Of a stretch of DNA of 64,000 bases, positions 1 to 11,762 are shown piece after piece (within the stretch, counting starts at the first letter, position 1; each line of letters begins with the position of its first letter). The stretch is from Pisolithus tinctorius (Eukaryota; Basidiomycota; Agaricomycetes; Boletales; Pisolithaceae). The notes beneath the pieces are model-generated. The model was not told where the DNA came from, searched no databases, and was given only the letters and a program-made list of their open reading frames with translations. The translations under genes were made by a program, and so were the position numbers. The stretch is taken from assembly GCA_024663395.1 (NCBI GenBank), contig JANFAH010000117.1, positions 1-64,000 of the forward strand. The letters are read 5' to 3'.

Positions 1-217
1 ACTGGACCCTCAGACAAGGTGAAGAAGGCGCCTGATATCGACGGTAATGATAAGAGTTGGGCGTGCGGAACTATTTTTACATATTACAGTAACTAAACTA
101 ACTCGATGACAGGGTATGTGGAGCGCGTGGTCGCCAGTCCTTCCCATAAAGAAGCACGCATGCTAGTTTAACCAGAGGCGCATCATTTTCCATTTCCCTC
201 CCTCCGTGCTGGATACC

Positions 218-2199
218 ATGTCCGACGAATACCACCAGGACAAGGAGAAGGCTGTCGGGATCGAGCCCCCGGAAGTGGAGGTCGCCCCAGACCAAGCCAT
301 CGCAAAGCGTTTCGGCGCGTTTGGCCCCTTTCTTGAGAAGCTCTTCGCGAGTGGTGTAGAAGCCAGAGGGGTGGAGCGCGTACCGGAGGATCAGAGAGAA
401 ATAAGGAATGTGTGGAACAAGTGAGTCGTACGAGTCTACTTCTCGCCACATGTTTCACCTTCCCCAACCTATACAGTTTGCTGATGTGGTGGTGAGCACT
501 GATGTCCCTCTATAACTACCTTGCGTTCTTGCTCACGGCGACTCGGTACAGGTCCGTCAACACAGTGTTGACTACCATCCCAATTGGGGTGCTGGGAAAA
601 TACGTATTCACACTCACGTTCCAGTAAGCCATCCATTCCTCTCTCTGGGCTCTCTCGTCACGTCAATTTTCAGACACACTGTGGCCACCATCCTGTGCTT
701 CGGTTTTCTGGGTGCCAATGCCACTGCCTTTGTCGCCACTCTAGGGCCTCAAACCGGCTTGCGGACCATGATCATTACGCGTTATAGCTCCGGCTATATC
801 GGCTGCACCCTCTACTCCATTCTTAACATCCTCACGCAGTAAGCATGTCTGCACGGCATCCCTTCATGTAACTTTAGTGTCCGTTTCATCCAGGCTCGGG
901 TTCGCAACTACGGCAGTGATCCTAGGCGGACAAACGCTCGCATCCATCAATAGTTCGCATGGTATTCCACTTGTAGCCGGCATTATTATCATCGGCGTGT
1001 GTTGCCTGATACCATGCTTCGTCGGCTACAATATGGTGCACGTCTACGAGAAATATGCCTGGATAGTTACGTTTTTTATCATGTGCTGTCTTTATGGCCT
1101 CGGCGCAAAAGCGGGATTTGACATAAGTGCTCAAAAATCAGCAGAGGACACCGGGAGAGCACTCAGCGCGGATATTATTAGTTTTGGCGGTATCGTGTTT
1201 GGCTCTTTTGCTGGGGTAAGGGCATCGTTTTCTGCCTTGCATATTTCCTTATTGACTAGTGGCTCCTGTTTCTGAAACGTAGTGGGCGCCCGTCGCAGCA
1301 GACTATAATGTTCGGCTCCCTGCTGACACACCAGCGCTCCGTGTATTCACCCTCACCATGTTTGGGCTTTATATTCCCATCTGCTTTACTTCTATCCTTG
1401 GCGCTGCTTTGATCACTATCACGGACCCAGAATATGCCGCTGCCTTCGTGCGGATGGATCAACTGGTGGTTTAAATTGCGCAGGTGTTGTCTCCTTGGGG
1501 AGGAGGGGGGAAATTCTTGCTGGTTTTGTTGGCCTTTAGCTGCATGTAAGCCATTCCAGACTGTCGTTAACCCTGCTGATTGTCCTGTAACACCCAGTGC
1601 GAACAACATCCCTAATACCTATTCTACAGCGCTGTCGATTCAGGCTCTGGGGCGTCCACTGGCCGTTGTGCCGCGCTTCATTTGGGTCATCTTTGCCTTC
1701 CTTGTCTACACCATCGCGGGAGTTTGCTGGCCGCGAGCACTTCTCGGAGATCCTTAGTAACTTCTTGAGTATCTTAAGTTACTGGACGGCATTCTTCATC
1801 GTTATTATGCCGAAGAACACTTCATCTTCCGAAGACCTGGCGGAAAGCTCGGAGGCTATAACTTGGCAATTTGGGACCAGCCATCCAAGTAAGCTGCTTT
1901 CTGGATGCTAGGCAGGAGACGTTACCCATGGTATCTACACAGACTTCCCCGGGCTTTGCAGGCATTCTGGCAGGATGCTTTGGAGTTGTTGGTGCTATCG
2001 TCGGTATGGCGCAGGTCTGGTACACGGGACCGATTGGTCAGAAGGCCGGTGCTACGTATGGAGCTGACCTTGGCTTCGAAGTGAGTGCCTTTGCATATCG
2101 GCTGCTATCATGTGCTGATAGACTCAGCTTGCGGCGGCCTTCGCTGCGGTGACTTACCCCCCTTTGAGATGGATAGAGATTAAGCTTACTGGAAGATGA
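218..2199 (+). pseudogene. NCS1 purine/cytosine permease (FCY2-like), frameshifted
   Basis: The translated pieces read in order as a fungal purine-cytosine permease, a plasma-membrane symporter of about 500 residues: an acidic cytosolic N-terminus (MSDEYHQDKEKAVGIE), then hydrophobic segments including TGLRTMIITRYSSGYIG, GGQTLASINSSHGIPLVAG, FGLYIPICFTSILGAAL and FLSILSYWTAFFIVI. Exon junctions for the first half are regular. From about 1445 the frame must change at least four times to follow the family: near 1447, near 1473 (an extra A in GGTTTAAATTGCG), near 1733 (an extra T before GCTGGCCGCGAG) and near 1808 (after WTAFFIVI, before AEEHFIFRRPGGKLGG). The last exons (PGFAGILAGCFG, then YPPLRWIEIKLTGR) reach a stop at 2197. 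The start is the ATG at 218. Four separate shifts argue for a decayed gene rather than one sequencing error, but assembly indels cannot be excluded. Confidence 0.8.
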
Positions 2200-2440
2200 C
2201 GAGACATTACATGTACTATGTATGCTACAGAATAAGTCTTGATATTGTACTGGCCCGAACGTAGTCGACGCCCATACCGGCGAGAAACAAAGTCATCCAA
2301 CTTCGTCATACTGTAACACTAGCGACGTGCTAGGTGAAAAGATCACACAACCGTGTTCACCAGGCCTCGCCATCGACGACCACGCGGCAGTACAAACCAA
2401 CCAACCGAAGGGTTATGCTACAACCGTTGAACGACAAAAT
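2043..2440 (+). repeat. Duplicated permease-tail/SEC26-start junction, copy 1
   Basis: This block aligns over its whole length with 5296-5680, with substitutions and small indels. It holds the last permease exons (TYGADLGFE, then YPPLRWIEIK), a shared intergenic stretch (TAAGTCTTGATATTGTACT here, TAAGTCCTGATATTGTACT there) and, at about 2398-2425, a degenerate match to the first codons of the coatomer beta gene (CCAACCGAAGGGTTATGCTACA against CCAACCGAAGGGTCATGCTACA). In this copy the coatomer reading stops after a few codons. Confidence 0.8.
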
Positions 2441-2449
2441 ACGGCTCGT

Positions 2450-4089
2450 GTTGTGTGCTCGTGTAGGTCACGATAGTTAAGTAAGAAAGATAACATGTCC
2501 ACGCGGTCTAGGATTACCGTGCGTATCAAGGCCTATTGAAAGCCTCAGCATTAGCTTAAATTCAGTTCACGGGCTTCAATGCCCACCAAGCGATGGATTT
2601 CGCTCTGGAGAATGATGGTAGCAGCCGAGTGAGTAGCTCAAGGTGTGGGGACCCGGGAAGTTGATCTTCGCTGCCACCTCCTGCAAGAATGCATCGGGGC
2701 TGACGCAGAGGTCGAAACTAATTGAGGGAGGGCATTCACGTGCTGGTAGTCGATCATGCAGATACGACCTGTCTTCGAACCATAGAGGAAATTGCCGAGG
2801 GAGATGTCCAAGAACAGAAAACATGTTTCTCGTGATTGAAGCTAACTAGGCGAGTAGTTCCCTGCCAGGAGACGACTCTAATGTCTATGATGGCAAGCCA
2901 GCGTAAGAAAGTGCATTGGCTGTACACAATGGAAACGCGCCCTGTTGATAAGCTTCTCTAGAACCGTGGCATTGACGAACGCGACGGGAGCCTCCTGCAT
3001 GGCGAAGAAACTATGCTGGATGCATCCTCCGCCAATGGAGCCACCCCCGTCACCGCCCGGGAGGGGGGCAATTCAGCAGCAAGTACACTATACTTGCTAT
3101 CTTCTCGATGGCGATGGTATGTCGAATACTATGCTCCTTCTCGGAGAGGACCTTTTAGCAATCCAGGCGCGCAAAGACAGGAAGGGGATGTCCTCCATAA
3201 CGAGATACGTGCTGCCAGCCCCATCTCCGAAATCGCCGGCACCTGGGAGCGCGAGCTTCGGATTCGGGTTACTGGAAGATATACCTCTGGGTACGAGCCT
3301 CACTCATGAGGCTCTTGTTGCCCCAGCCATGAACGAACGAGTGTCTGTTTGGGATACGGTAATTGCCGGGGCCCCTGGCGCAGTGGTCGATGTGGGCTGC
3401 GCGACGTCTAATATGCAAGGTGCTGCGGGGAACATAATAACTCACGCCAGTGTTGTTGGTGGAGGTCGGCCGATGCGGGGCAGGATACACGAGACAGCTG
3501 CTAGCGAGGATAGGGCGATGTAGGCAAAAAGGGGCTGTCCGGGCTGGGTTACTATCATGCCATGAGCACCATAACTCCGGCTTGCAGTCGACCATCACCT
3601 TTCCAGCGTCATTACAACGTTCTGTGTTCGGTTGCACAGCGACCAGAAGCAATCCTGTAGTCAGATCGGCAGGGCTGATAGTGCTACGATGACATTGACA
3701 GCGGCCGGATCGGGTTGGTGCGTACTTGGCTATAGCCGACATGACTGCAAGTTCTTCCAAGATTGATGTTGCCGCTCGAGCCTTTAGTCTGCCTGTCTAT
3801 CGAGTTGACGATTACTTGTCTGTCTTCTCGTCCCAGGTCAGATTGCTAACCTGAGCAGCGGATGAGCGTGGTTGAGGTGGATCCCCTCAGCGTCTCTCAA
3901 ACGGCCATACTTGTACGAATACATATGAAAGTCCACGCAGAAGGTAAGCCGTGAATTCCTCTAGTTGTGGGTTGTTTTTTATGCCTCTTTCCTCGTTCGT
4001 TTCTGGTGCTCTTCGCTTGCATACCGTCTATTCGACTGCCTGTCCTAAAGCATCCCTTATCCATTCTTCTCTCCTTGTTACGATTCGTT
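2450..4089. other. No gene recognised; left half of the inserted segment
   Basis: This lies between the two copies of the duplicated junction. Several open frames of 60-190 codons occur on both strands, the longest at 2945-3523 (+) and 3269-3760 (-), but they overlap each other, start anywhere and resemble no family I know. I see no splice-consistent gene here. It probably belongs to the insertion event that also brought in the recombinase-like relic immediately downstream. Confidence 0.5.
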
Positions 4090-4540
4090 CTGTTTGCGTG
4101 CTTACGACGCTGGTTCGAAGATCAATTCAGGATATTTTTGAACGAGCTCGCCGAGAAGGCTCTGGGCAGAGTACTGCGACTGTTAACGAAGAAGCACAGA
4201 AAGCACTTCAACCCGCAACAGAGAGTAACTATCGGTGGGCCCTGGCACTCTGGGAACAGCAAGTTCACTCTTCGACTCAAAAGTATATGGTTGCTGGCGA
4301 GGTCTAAATATGGAGCATAGTTCTCGAGAGTGCAATCCAGTGCTACTCCGAACAGCATAAAGGCGTCCAAAGACTTGGTCAATACGATTGCCTATGGAGT
4401 CGAGGGCAAGTACGACGATTCTCCAGCATGTTTAAGTACAGTCATTTAAACCTACAGGAACTTCACTGTCGACTGGCAGTGGGCTAGGCATGAGAACATA
4501 CAGGAGAGTATGACTCTTTCGACCTTGAACGTGAGTGACA
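4090..4540 (+). pseudogene. Relic resembling N-terminal part of a fungal DUF3435/FluG-type tyrosine recombinase
   Basis: A short open stretch carries RRSIQDIFERARREGSGQS followed by LQPATESNYRWALALWEQ. After a break the same kind of sequence resumes with IAYGVEGKYDDSPACLSTV, an in-frame stop, then TYRNFTVDWQWARHENIQ. From memory of the family, this order (helix, ATxxNYxxALxLWxxY-like helix, AYxxxGKYD, TVxxYRxxFxxxWxR) is that of the core-binding region of fungal DUF3435/FluG-domain proteins, which are related to tyrosine recombinases. No catalytic R...HxxR...Y region can be followed downstream. There are stops and frame breaks, so it is a fragment. The identification is from pattern only. Confidence 0.4.
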
Positions 4541-5290
4541 ACAGATATACATCCTTTCAATATTTGAGGGACTTGTAATGATACTTTAGTCCGTCCATGT
4601 CCCTTTACAAGAAGAATTAGGATTCAGCTCAACGCATTCACCTCAGCTAGATGGGTGAATATATTGAGTCGACGACTCGTGCAGACCCTGGTCGAGGCTT
4701 ACACTACCACATAAGAGAAACCTGAGGAGGTGATCACATCGAAGTGGACAGCGACAGCTAACTTAGGTCGAATAGGATGTCGCCTTCGCGCTTTGCCATG
4801 CAGGTCGTCAAGGACGCGAAAGACATGACTTTGACTCCTAGCGAGAGATAAAACTTCTCTCTCCACCCAATCCGTACTCACCTCGACGGTATTAATGCCG
4901 TGACGGGCCGAAACACCTGTTCCATGAAGGCCTGGAGGCATGCCTCTTCTTCAGCAGCCTTATACTAATACATCTCGCCTTTTCCAGGAGTGCACTCAGA
5001 GACCACAAGATGACCGGCCAACTTCTTGACATCGAGCCACCCGAAGACGAGATGTTCAGCTCCACTGGGACGGGCGCATGCTTGATCTGCCCCTCTACCA
5101 GAAAAATAACGAACAAAATCGACTCATCTCGAACTTCCTGTTCGTGTCTTCGTAATTTGGGCATCCGTCCCTCCGAATCATGACTTCAGAGCGGAGGGCT
5201 TGCATCTAGTCGGTGCGCGACTCTTTGCTCATTCTCGTAGTTTCTCATTCTTGCATGCAGATAAGTTTTCCTCATCAGCTCAGCGCACGA
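4541..5290. other. No intact gene; right half of the inserted segment
   Basis: The sequence may continue the recombinase-like relic for a short way (PLQEELGFSSTHSPQLDG around 4605), then loses any resemblance. Two minus-strand frames (4699-4941 and 4892-5164) are not recognisable. A plus-strand frame beginning MTGQLLDIEPPEDEMFSS near 5010 ends at about 5180 and matches nothing I know. Confidence 0.4.
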
Positions 5291-5295
5291 GGCAT

Positions 5296-5493
5296 GGAGG
5301 CCGGTGATACGTATGGAGCTGACCTTGGCCTCGAAGCAAATGTGTTTGCATATCGGCTGCTATCATGTGCCGATACGCTTGGCTTGTGGCTGCGTTCGTT
5401 GGAGTGACTTACCCCCCTTTGAGATGGATAGAGATTAAGGTTACTGGGGAACGGCCAGGTGCAGCGTATACTATACCATATGATAAGTCCTGA
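5296..5493 (+). pseudogene. Isolated 3' exons of the permease
   Basis: Only the last two exons of the permease remain: TYGADLGLE, an intron-like gap with the same TTTGCATATCGGCTGCTATCA core as copy 1, then an in-frame tail YPPLRWIEIKVTGERPG ending ...YDKS and stop at 5491. This tail is longer than the tail of the upstream pseudogene, which ends ...KLTGR, so it may preserve the original C-terminus. No upstream permease exons are attached. Confidence 0.7.
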
Positions 5494-5680
5494 TATTGTA
5501 CTTACTGGAGCTGGTACTCGTATCGGCAAGAATCAAAAGTCGCTATTAGCAAGGACGTGGGTAACAAATTCCCACGAGCGTGTTCACCCCACCTCGACAT
5601 TGACGACGACGACGACGAGCGGGCAGCACAAACATGCCAACCGAAGGGTCATGCTACACTGTTGTCTTTGAGGACAACAC
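5296..5680 (+). repeat. Duplicated permease-tail/SEC26-start junction, copy 2
   Basis: This is the second copy of the block at 2043-2440. It includes the permease tail, the intergenic segment and the true 5' end of the coatomer beta gene (ATG at 5634). Because it runs directly into an intact SEC26, this copy probably keeps the ancestral gene order (permease followed by SEC26). Confidence 0.8.
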
Positions 5681-8600
5681 AGAGACACCATCCACACAGG
5701 AACTCAGGTCTGCATTGGAGAAGGGCAGCGATGACGACAAACTCGAAACCCTTCGTAAAATCATCGTCTCCACTGTCAACGGGAATCCTCAGGCAAGTCT
5801 TCCCGTGTTTCAACGTTGGGGACGTGTAGTTTAATGTGTGCTTGGTCTCCGATGCAGCCTACGCTGTTGATGCCAATCATACAGTATATCATGCCTTCCA
5901 AGAACAAGCAACTGAAGAAACTATTGCATTTCTATTGGGAGGTATGCCCAAAGTACGACGAAAATGGCAAGCTCAAGCAGGAGATGATACTGGTCGTGTA
6001 CGTGCCCCCCTCCGATCTTCCCCATTCTGTACATCTGCCGGAGGACTGACTCTCCCAATCCTTCAGCAACGCCATCCGCAATGATCTCGTAAGTTCTTTT
6101 CAACCTGTACCACCATCCTCCTGACGCATATATGCAATTGTTCCCTGATCGTGCTTTTGGTTCTAGCAACATCCTAATGAGTATATCCGTGGTGCGACGC
6201 TCCGCTTCCTCCAAAAAATATCCAGAGACGCCGAACTTCTCGAACCACTCATCCCCACCCTCCGTGCTAATCTCGAGCATCGACATTCCTACGTCCGTCG
6301 TGCAGCCGTATTCGCCCTTCATACCGTTCACCGCGAACATCCGTCTCTCGTCCCCGATGCAGCAGAACTCATGCAGACGTTCCTTGCTGCAGAGTCGGAT
6401 GCCTCTTGCAAACGTAATGCTCTTGTCTTCCTGGCTAACGTCACGCTACCTCGCGCGGTCGAATGGTTGCGAGGCGTGTGGGATGGAATTGTCAGTATGG
6501 ATGAGGGGTTGCAGATGATAGTGGTGGAGGTGGCCCGAATGGATTGTGCCCATGATACGACGCATCGGGTGAGTCACTATATCTTACTATTAGGTGCATG
6601 CTGACCCCTGGCTTTACGCAGCCCAAATATATTCGGGTCATGTTTGAGCTACTTGGTGCGACCTCGCACGCGGTAAAATACGAAGCAGCAACAACTCTCA
6701 CCACTCTCACCCAGAATGCAGCTGCCGTCAAAGGTAATATACTCCTTATTCTATACTCTACAGGGTCGTGTTCTCAACTCCGCACACATTGACAGCTGCT
6801 GCGTCGTGTCTTGTTACCCTTGCTATAAAGGAGTCGGATAACAACGTGAAGTTGATCGTGCTCGATCGGTTAGATACATTAAGAGAACGTCACCGACGTA
6901 TCCTGGACGGTTTGATCATGGACGTCTTGCAAGTACTCTCCAGGTAAGAGACTCCTTGTTCATTCGACACTTATCGTACCGATTCGGTCAATCCATTCGT
7001 AGTGCTGATATGGAGGTACGCCGCAAGGCGATGAGCATCGTGCTCAGCATGACTTCGGGGAGGAATGCCGAAGATGTTGTACTTTTCCTCAAGAAGCAGT
7101 TACTGCGCACACAGGAACAAGATTTTGATAAGGTCAGTTTACGTGCACAATGCACATTGATCCGGGACTGACGGAGCACAGGCATCAGAGTATAGGCAGC
7201 TCCTGATCCAGAGCATACACGTTCTCGCAATTCGGTTCTCAGAGGTTGCCGCAAGTGTCGTCCACGCTTTGATGGACTTCCTTGGTGATTCCAACAACCC
7301 TTCCGCTTTAGATGTGGTTGCATTTGTACGGTTCGTATCCTTTTTTTTGGAATTGAGTACGTTTTGCTGACTATATTCCTCGGATTTTTCGTACACGCAG
7401 TGAAGTGGTGGAGAAATTCCCAGCTCTCCGTCTTGCCATCACGGAGAAGTTAACGAATACATTAATGAACATGCGGTCGGGGAAGGTTTTCCGTGGCGTA
7501 CTATGGATTCTGGGCGAATATGTGGAAGAGTTAGATGCCATAGAAATGGTATTGGGAGAGATCCGAAAAATCATCGGCGAAATTCCAATCTTGGCAGCGG
7601 AGTTGCGGGAGGAAGAGGGTAGTTCACTGGGCGAAGAACAACACGACGAAGGAAATGTCAGCGGTACTGGGACTGGGAGACCAAGAGTCCTTGCAGACGG
7701 TACTTATGCCACTGAAACTGCCTATTCCGTGTCATCGACACGTAATACCGAGTCTTCGAAGACCACTAAACCTCCCCTCCGAGGCAAGTGATTATTGACT
7801 AAGAACTCAAAATATAAACTTACCCAATTGTTCGTAGCGCTGATATTGGGCGGTGACTTCTTTACTGGCGCAGTCCTTGCAGTTGCTTTAACCAAGCTCG
7901 TCTTGCGACATGACAAGCTGACGAGCGATAGGGCGAAGGCTAATTCCGTACGGGCTGAGGTGCGTATTTGCGGGCCTGTCCCAGTCCGTGGCGACTCACT
8001 ACTTGCATCGTTCTGCAGGCAATGCTGACTATGACCTCCATCATTCGGGTCGGCCAGTCCAAATTTGTCACGGCGCCAATCGACGAAGACTCAAATGAAC
8101 GTATATTGGGCTGCATTCAGAGCCTCAGTGAATTGAACGATCGTCAGGAGGTGAATGAAATCTTCCTCAAAGATAGTAGAGCAGCGTACGCACAGATGCT
8201 AGGGGCCCAGGAGGTATGCAAGCCTCGTTATGATTCTGTAAGAAACCGACCCTGCTCCAGAAACGTGCAGCGGAAAAGAAAGCTGCCGAAACCGTAAAAG
8301 AGAACGTCATTCAGGTGGATGACCTTTTGACGTTCCGCCAGTTCTCGAAGAAATCGGTGGACGACGCTGTCGATGTATGTCACCCACCTCTACTTTCATC
8401 TGTGTACTGTAACCCTATCCTCGTTTCAGTATGTGGAAGACCTTGGCAAGGCTACTGGCGCTGGCGAAGTTCGTGAGGACTTCATTTCGAATCTCAGTAG
8501 AATATCTCAACTTACTGGTAAGTCCATTCCCTTGAATCAAATATACCCTTACTGATATATTGCGCTCGTAAGGATTCTCGGATCCTGTATATGCTGAGGC

Positions 8601-9616
8601 ATATGTCAAGATGCATGGATTTGATATCTTACTGGGTACGAGGTTCCCTGTGCCTTCCCAGGTCCCTACCCTTATAATTTATTTCGGTACCCCACAGATG
8701 TCCTGCTAGTGAACCAGACCTCGAATACGCTTCAAAATCTTTGTTTGGACTTTGCGACATTGGGGGATCTCAAGCTTGTGGAACGCCCTACTGTATACAC
8801 CATTGCCCCCCATGGCTTCCAGAGTATTAAAGCTACGATCAAGGTATGCCCGTTCCCCGCAATATCTTGATTATGACTTGAGTATTCGTTAGGTGTCGTC
8901 TACTGAAACCGGTGTCATATTCGGAAGCATATTGTGGGACGGGCCTAATCTCACCGAGTGTTGTGTGATATTGAACGACATACACATTGATATAATGGAC
9001 TACATCAAGCCCGCGTATTGCAGTGAGACTCAAGTACGTGCCTACCTTTATCGCTCCGTAATATGTCTGGTAAACAGCAGATTGCAATAGTTCCGCAGTA
9101 TGTGGACGGAATTCGAGTGGGAGAATAGAGTCAACGTGTCTACGAAAATGACGTAAGTCCTATCTCACTTCTTTTTTGTTCGCATCGCGCTTTAACGTGG
9201 AGTCTACTTGTCAGTGACACGCGGGAGTATCTGAAGCATGTGATGAAATCGACCAACATGTCTTGTTTGACGCCAGAAGGTGCTATGTCTGGTGACTGCG
9301 ACTTCCTTTCTGCCAACATGTACGCGCGGAGTCTTTTCGGTAAGCATGCCCGCCATAATTCTTCGTTTCTGGTTCTGATATATGGATGTCTCTCCACACA
9401 CGCACAGGCGAAGATGCGCTGGCGAACCTGAGCATCGAGAAGACTGAGACAGATGCGATTGTCGGACATGTTCGCATTCGCAGCAAAACACAAGGCATTG
9501 CACTATCGCTCGGCGACCGTATCACGATGTGTACGTACTAGAACCTTCCCAGGTGGTGTTTGGGCTCATGATTCCACCCATTGGCAGCACAAAGGGATAC
9601 CAAACCTCCGCTATAG
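5634..9616 (+). CDS. SEC26: Coatomer (COPI) subunit beta
   Basis: Beta-COP belongs to the adaptor-like F-subcomplex of the COPI coat, which forms vesicles for Golgi-to-ER and intra-Golgi transport. The start [17 protein letters not shown] and the block [18 protein letters not shown] ... [20 protein letters not shown] ... [15 protein letters not shown] mark the N-terminal adaptin/HEAT solenoid. The C-terminal appendage shows [40 protein letters not shown] and [20 protein letters not shown]. About 15 short introns are needed. The first (5793-5857) has a GC donor (CAG|GCAAGT); the last removes 9534-9587 and gives the ending [11 protein letters not shown] found no frame break, so it is probably functional, with about 950 residues as is usual. 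Its 5' end lies inside a duplicated block. Confidence 0.93.
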
Positions 9617-11550
9617 GGAACAACAGGTATTGCAAGCGTCGTACTTGCACGAGATGATACATATATGTCCTTTGGCTTTTGGATTGAATCATATATTTTT
9701 TTGCCTCGGATCCCGTCTCCCCCCCTCTACGGCAAACACATCATCAAAAAAACCACACTGTCGAGTTATTCGAGTCTTGTTATTGGAGCTTTGGTCCAGA
9801 ACTTGGGCCTATCAGCTCAGCACGCAGCCCCAGAATCCCCCCATGATCCGAGGGTATGGATATCACCTCGTGAACATGGAACCAGTCCACCAGTTAAGTT
9901 ATTAAGTTTATAGAAATGGGTGGTCATAGCCATTCCACTTCTAGCTCGGATGTAGAGTCGGAAGTATGTAGAAGGATAGGTTCTTGCACGATCCAACACC
10001 TATTGTGACTGTCAAGGTTGCGATACGAGACAGGCCCGACATAACGTATGGTACTTAGTCTGTCAATGGAGGCCATTCGTAGAAGGTCGGGCGGAACAGC
10101 AACCTAAATAAGACTAGATGGAAGCTGCGAGTCGGCGAATGCTCGCCATATGCCTCCATATTGATGTTACGAAACATTACGCAACCGAACATCCGAAGAA
10201 GCATCAGGCTCTTGAAGTTATTCTACAAGACTTGATTGTCAAAGCCACGATACTGACCAACTAAAATAGAAAAGCAGAAACGAAAGAAAAGGCGAAGATC
10301 TAGTCGTATTATCTACCCCTGCCTGCAAGATTGCAGTGTTCAACACACGTTTGAAAGAGCAAGCGCTAAACAGCTCTGCGAATTAATCAAACAGACCTTT
10401 CGCCCATCATCGGCCAGGGCCAAAGGCAGAGTTCCTGGCTGTCTTTCCCGCGGCGCAATGTAGCGTTGGATCCAAGCCTAGACTGTCCGATCCGGATGTG
10501 GATGCCGGAGTGTACAAGAATGATGGCACACCGAGTCGGCTTAAGAAGTCTGGAAGTGCGCCACAGGAAAGTCCCTTTCAAACATCGCAACATGCACCTT
10601 TCTGTATATATGAGCTCGAGATGATGCTGACAGAATACGGGACGTTAACTGCTAGATGAGAAGAGTAAGAGGTTGTGCACAATCGCTGAAATAACTTGTT
10701 GTTCAACGATGGCTCCGCACGGCCAAACTTTTGATATGTCAAGAGTTGATCAGTGGTTCATATAATGAAGGGAACCCGACCAAAACAGATGCCACTGTAC
10801 TGTGATGGCTCGCTTCCGTTCATGCAGCAGAACGAGAAACGTAATGTATGAAGGTTCAACTTCTGGCCACCATTTAAGCAGAAACGGAGCGGAAAACGTT
10901 AGCTAAGCGATGAAACACTTATAAACACCGCCAGCTGGTACAGGGATGTGGTTGACATCTTCGATTAAATATGATCTTGACAGGCTGGCTAAATGCTTCC
11001 ATAACTGCGAATGCGATCTGTCAAACACAATTGAAGAGAGGGGCAAGACTTCTGCCGTTGAATACGGGAATCTGATTGGCACTCGTTCAAGTTTGCCTAA
11101 TCTGCTCCAACAACGAGCAGAGTACCCAGCTTGGAAGTGATCGTGAGCCCCTGCTTTGACAATGACGGATGTCGACTCAGCTTAGCTTTGGTGTTTGCTG
11201 TGTACTTAATACATTCACGGCAGGTCCATCGATTTTTTTTGATAGGCTCGAGAGGATTATCAAACCCGCGCCAGGTCGTCTTACCACACCACACCCGGGG
11301 GGGGGGGGTTCTGGAGTCGTACTTGATGTAATTTCCAGAAGGTATGTCAGTTACTTACGGTATATCTGGGCGCTCGGGAGCTGTTCCGACCACCCTCGTG
11401 GTGGGCGGAGGCTAGCGGAGGTCGTAGTTTTTTGTTTGGAATAAGGATCGCCCGTTCCATGCTACCTCCTGCTATCTCGGGGCATACGATCATATAGAAT
11501 CATTCTCGCCCTGTCAACCTGTCGAGCTGGCCATAATAATAAAGCCATAA
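9617..11550. other. Intergenic, no gene seen
   Basis: About 1.9 kb between SEC26 and the DUF6534 gene. Small open frames (9665-9913, 10946-11140, 11131-11444) show no family resemblance and no convincing splice partners. The stretch is AT-richer than its coding neighbours and contains a 12-G run at 11297-11308. Confidence 0.6.
11297..11308. repeat. Homopolymer run of 12 G
   Basis: Twelve consecutive G bases follow CACACCC in an intergenic region. Such runs are prone to slippage and sequencing error, so the exact length is uncertain. Confidence 0.9.
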
Positions 11551-11559
11551 TATAAAAGG
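11551..11559 (+). promoter_or_regulatory. TATA box, probable core promoter of the DUF6534 gene
   Basis: TATAAAAGG is a full TATA consensus about 200 bp upstream of the ATG at 11763. The distance implies a 5' UTR of roughly 170-180 nt, plausible for a fungal gene. Assignment to this gene is inference from position. Confidence 0.45.
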
Positions 11560-11762
11560 TGCTCGAAGTTCTTCATCCTCCCCTTTGCCGAGGTTCCATA
11601 CATAACGACATCTTGCGAGCCTGTCGATTGTCGGCGGTCCCGATCTCGTGTCAACAACGGACACAAATAACATACAAAAACCCGAGACTGCTTCTGGGAT
11701 CCGCTAGTGACCTTCCGTGTTCACGTCCCCTCCTTTGCAATTTTTACTTTTCCACTCCCCCA

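Noticed and set aside
3269..3760. 163-codon minus-strand frame in the inserted segment
   Set aside because: Competes with a 192-codon plus-strand frame over the same DNA; neither has recognisable domains.
5600..5622. GAC-rich tandem triplets before SEC26 as a coding repeat
   Set aside because: They lie 5' of the start codon, number only about five units and are best seen as 5' UTR microsatellite.
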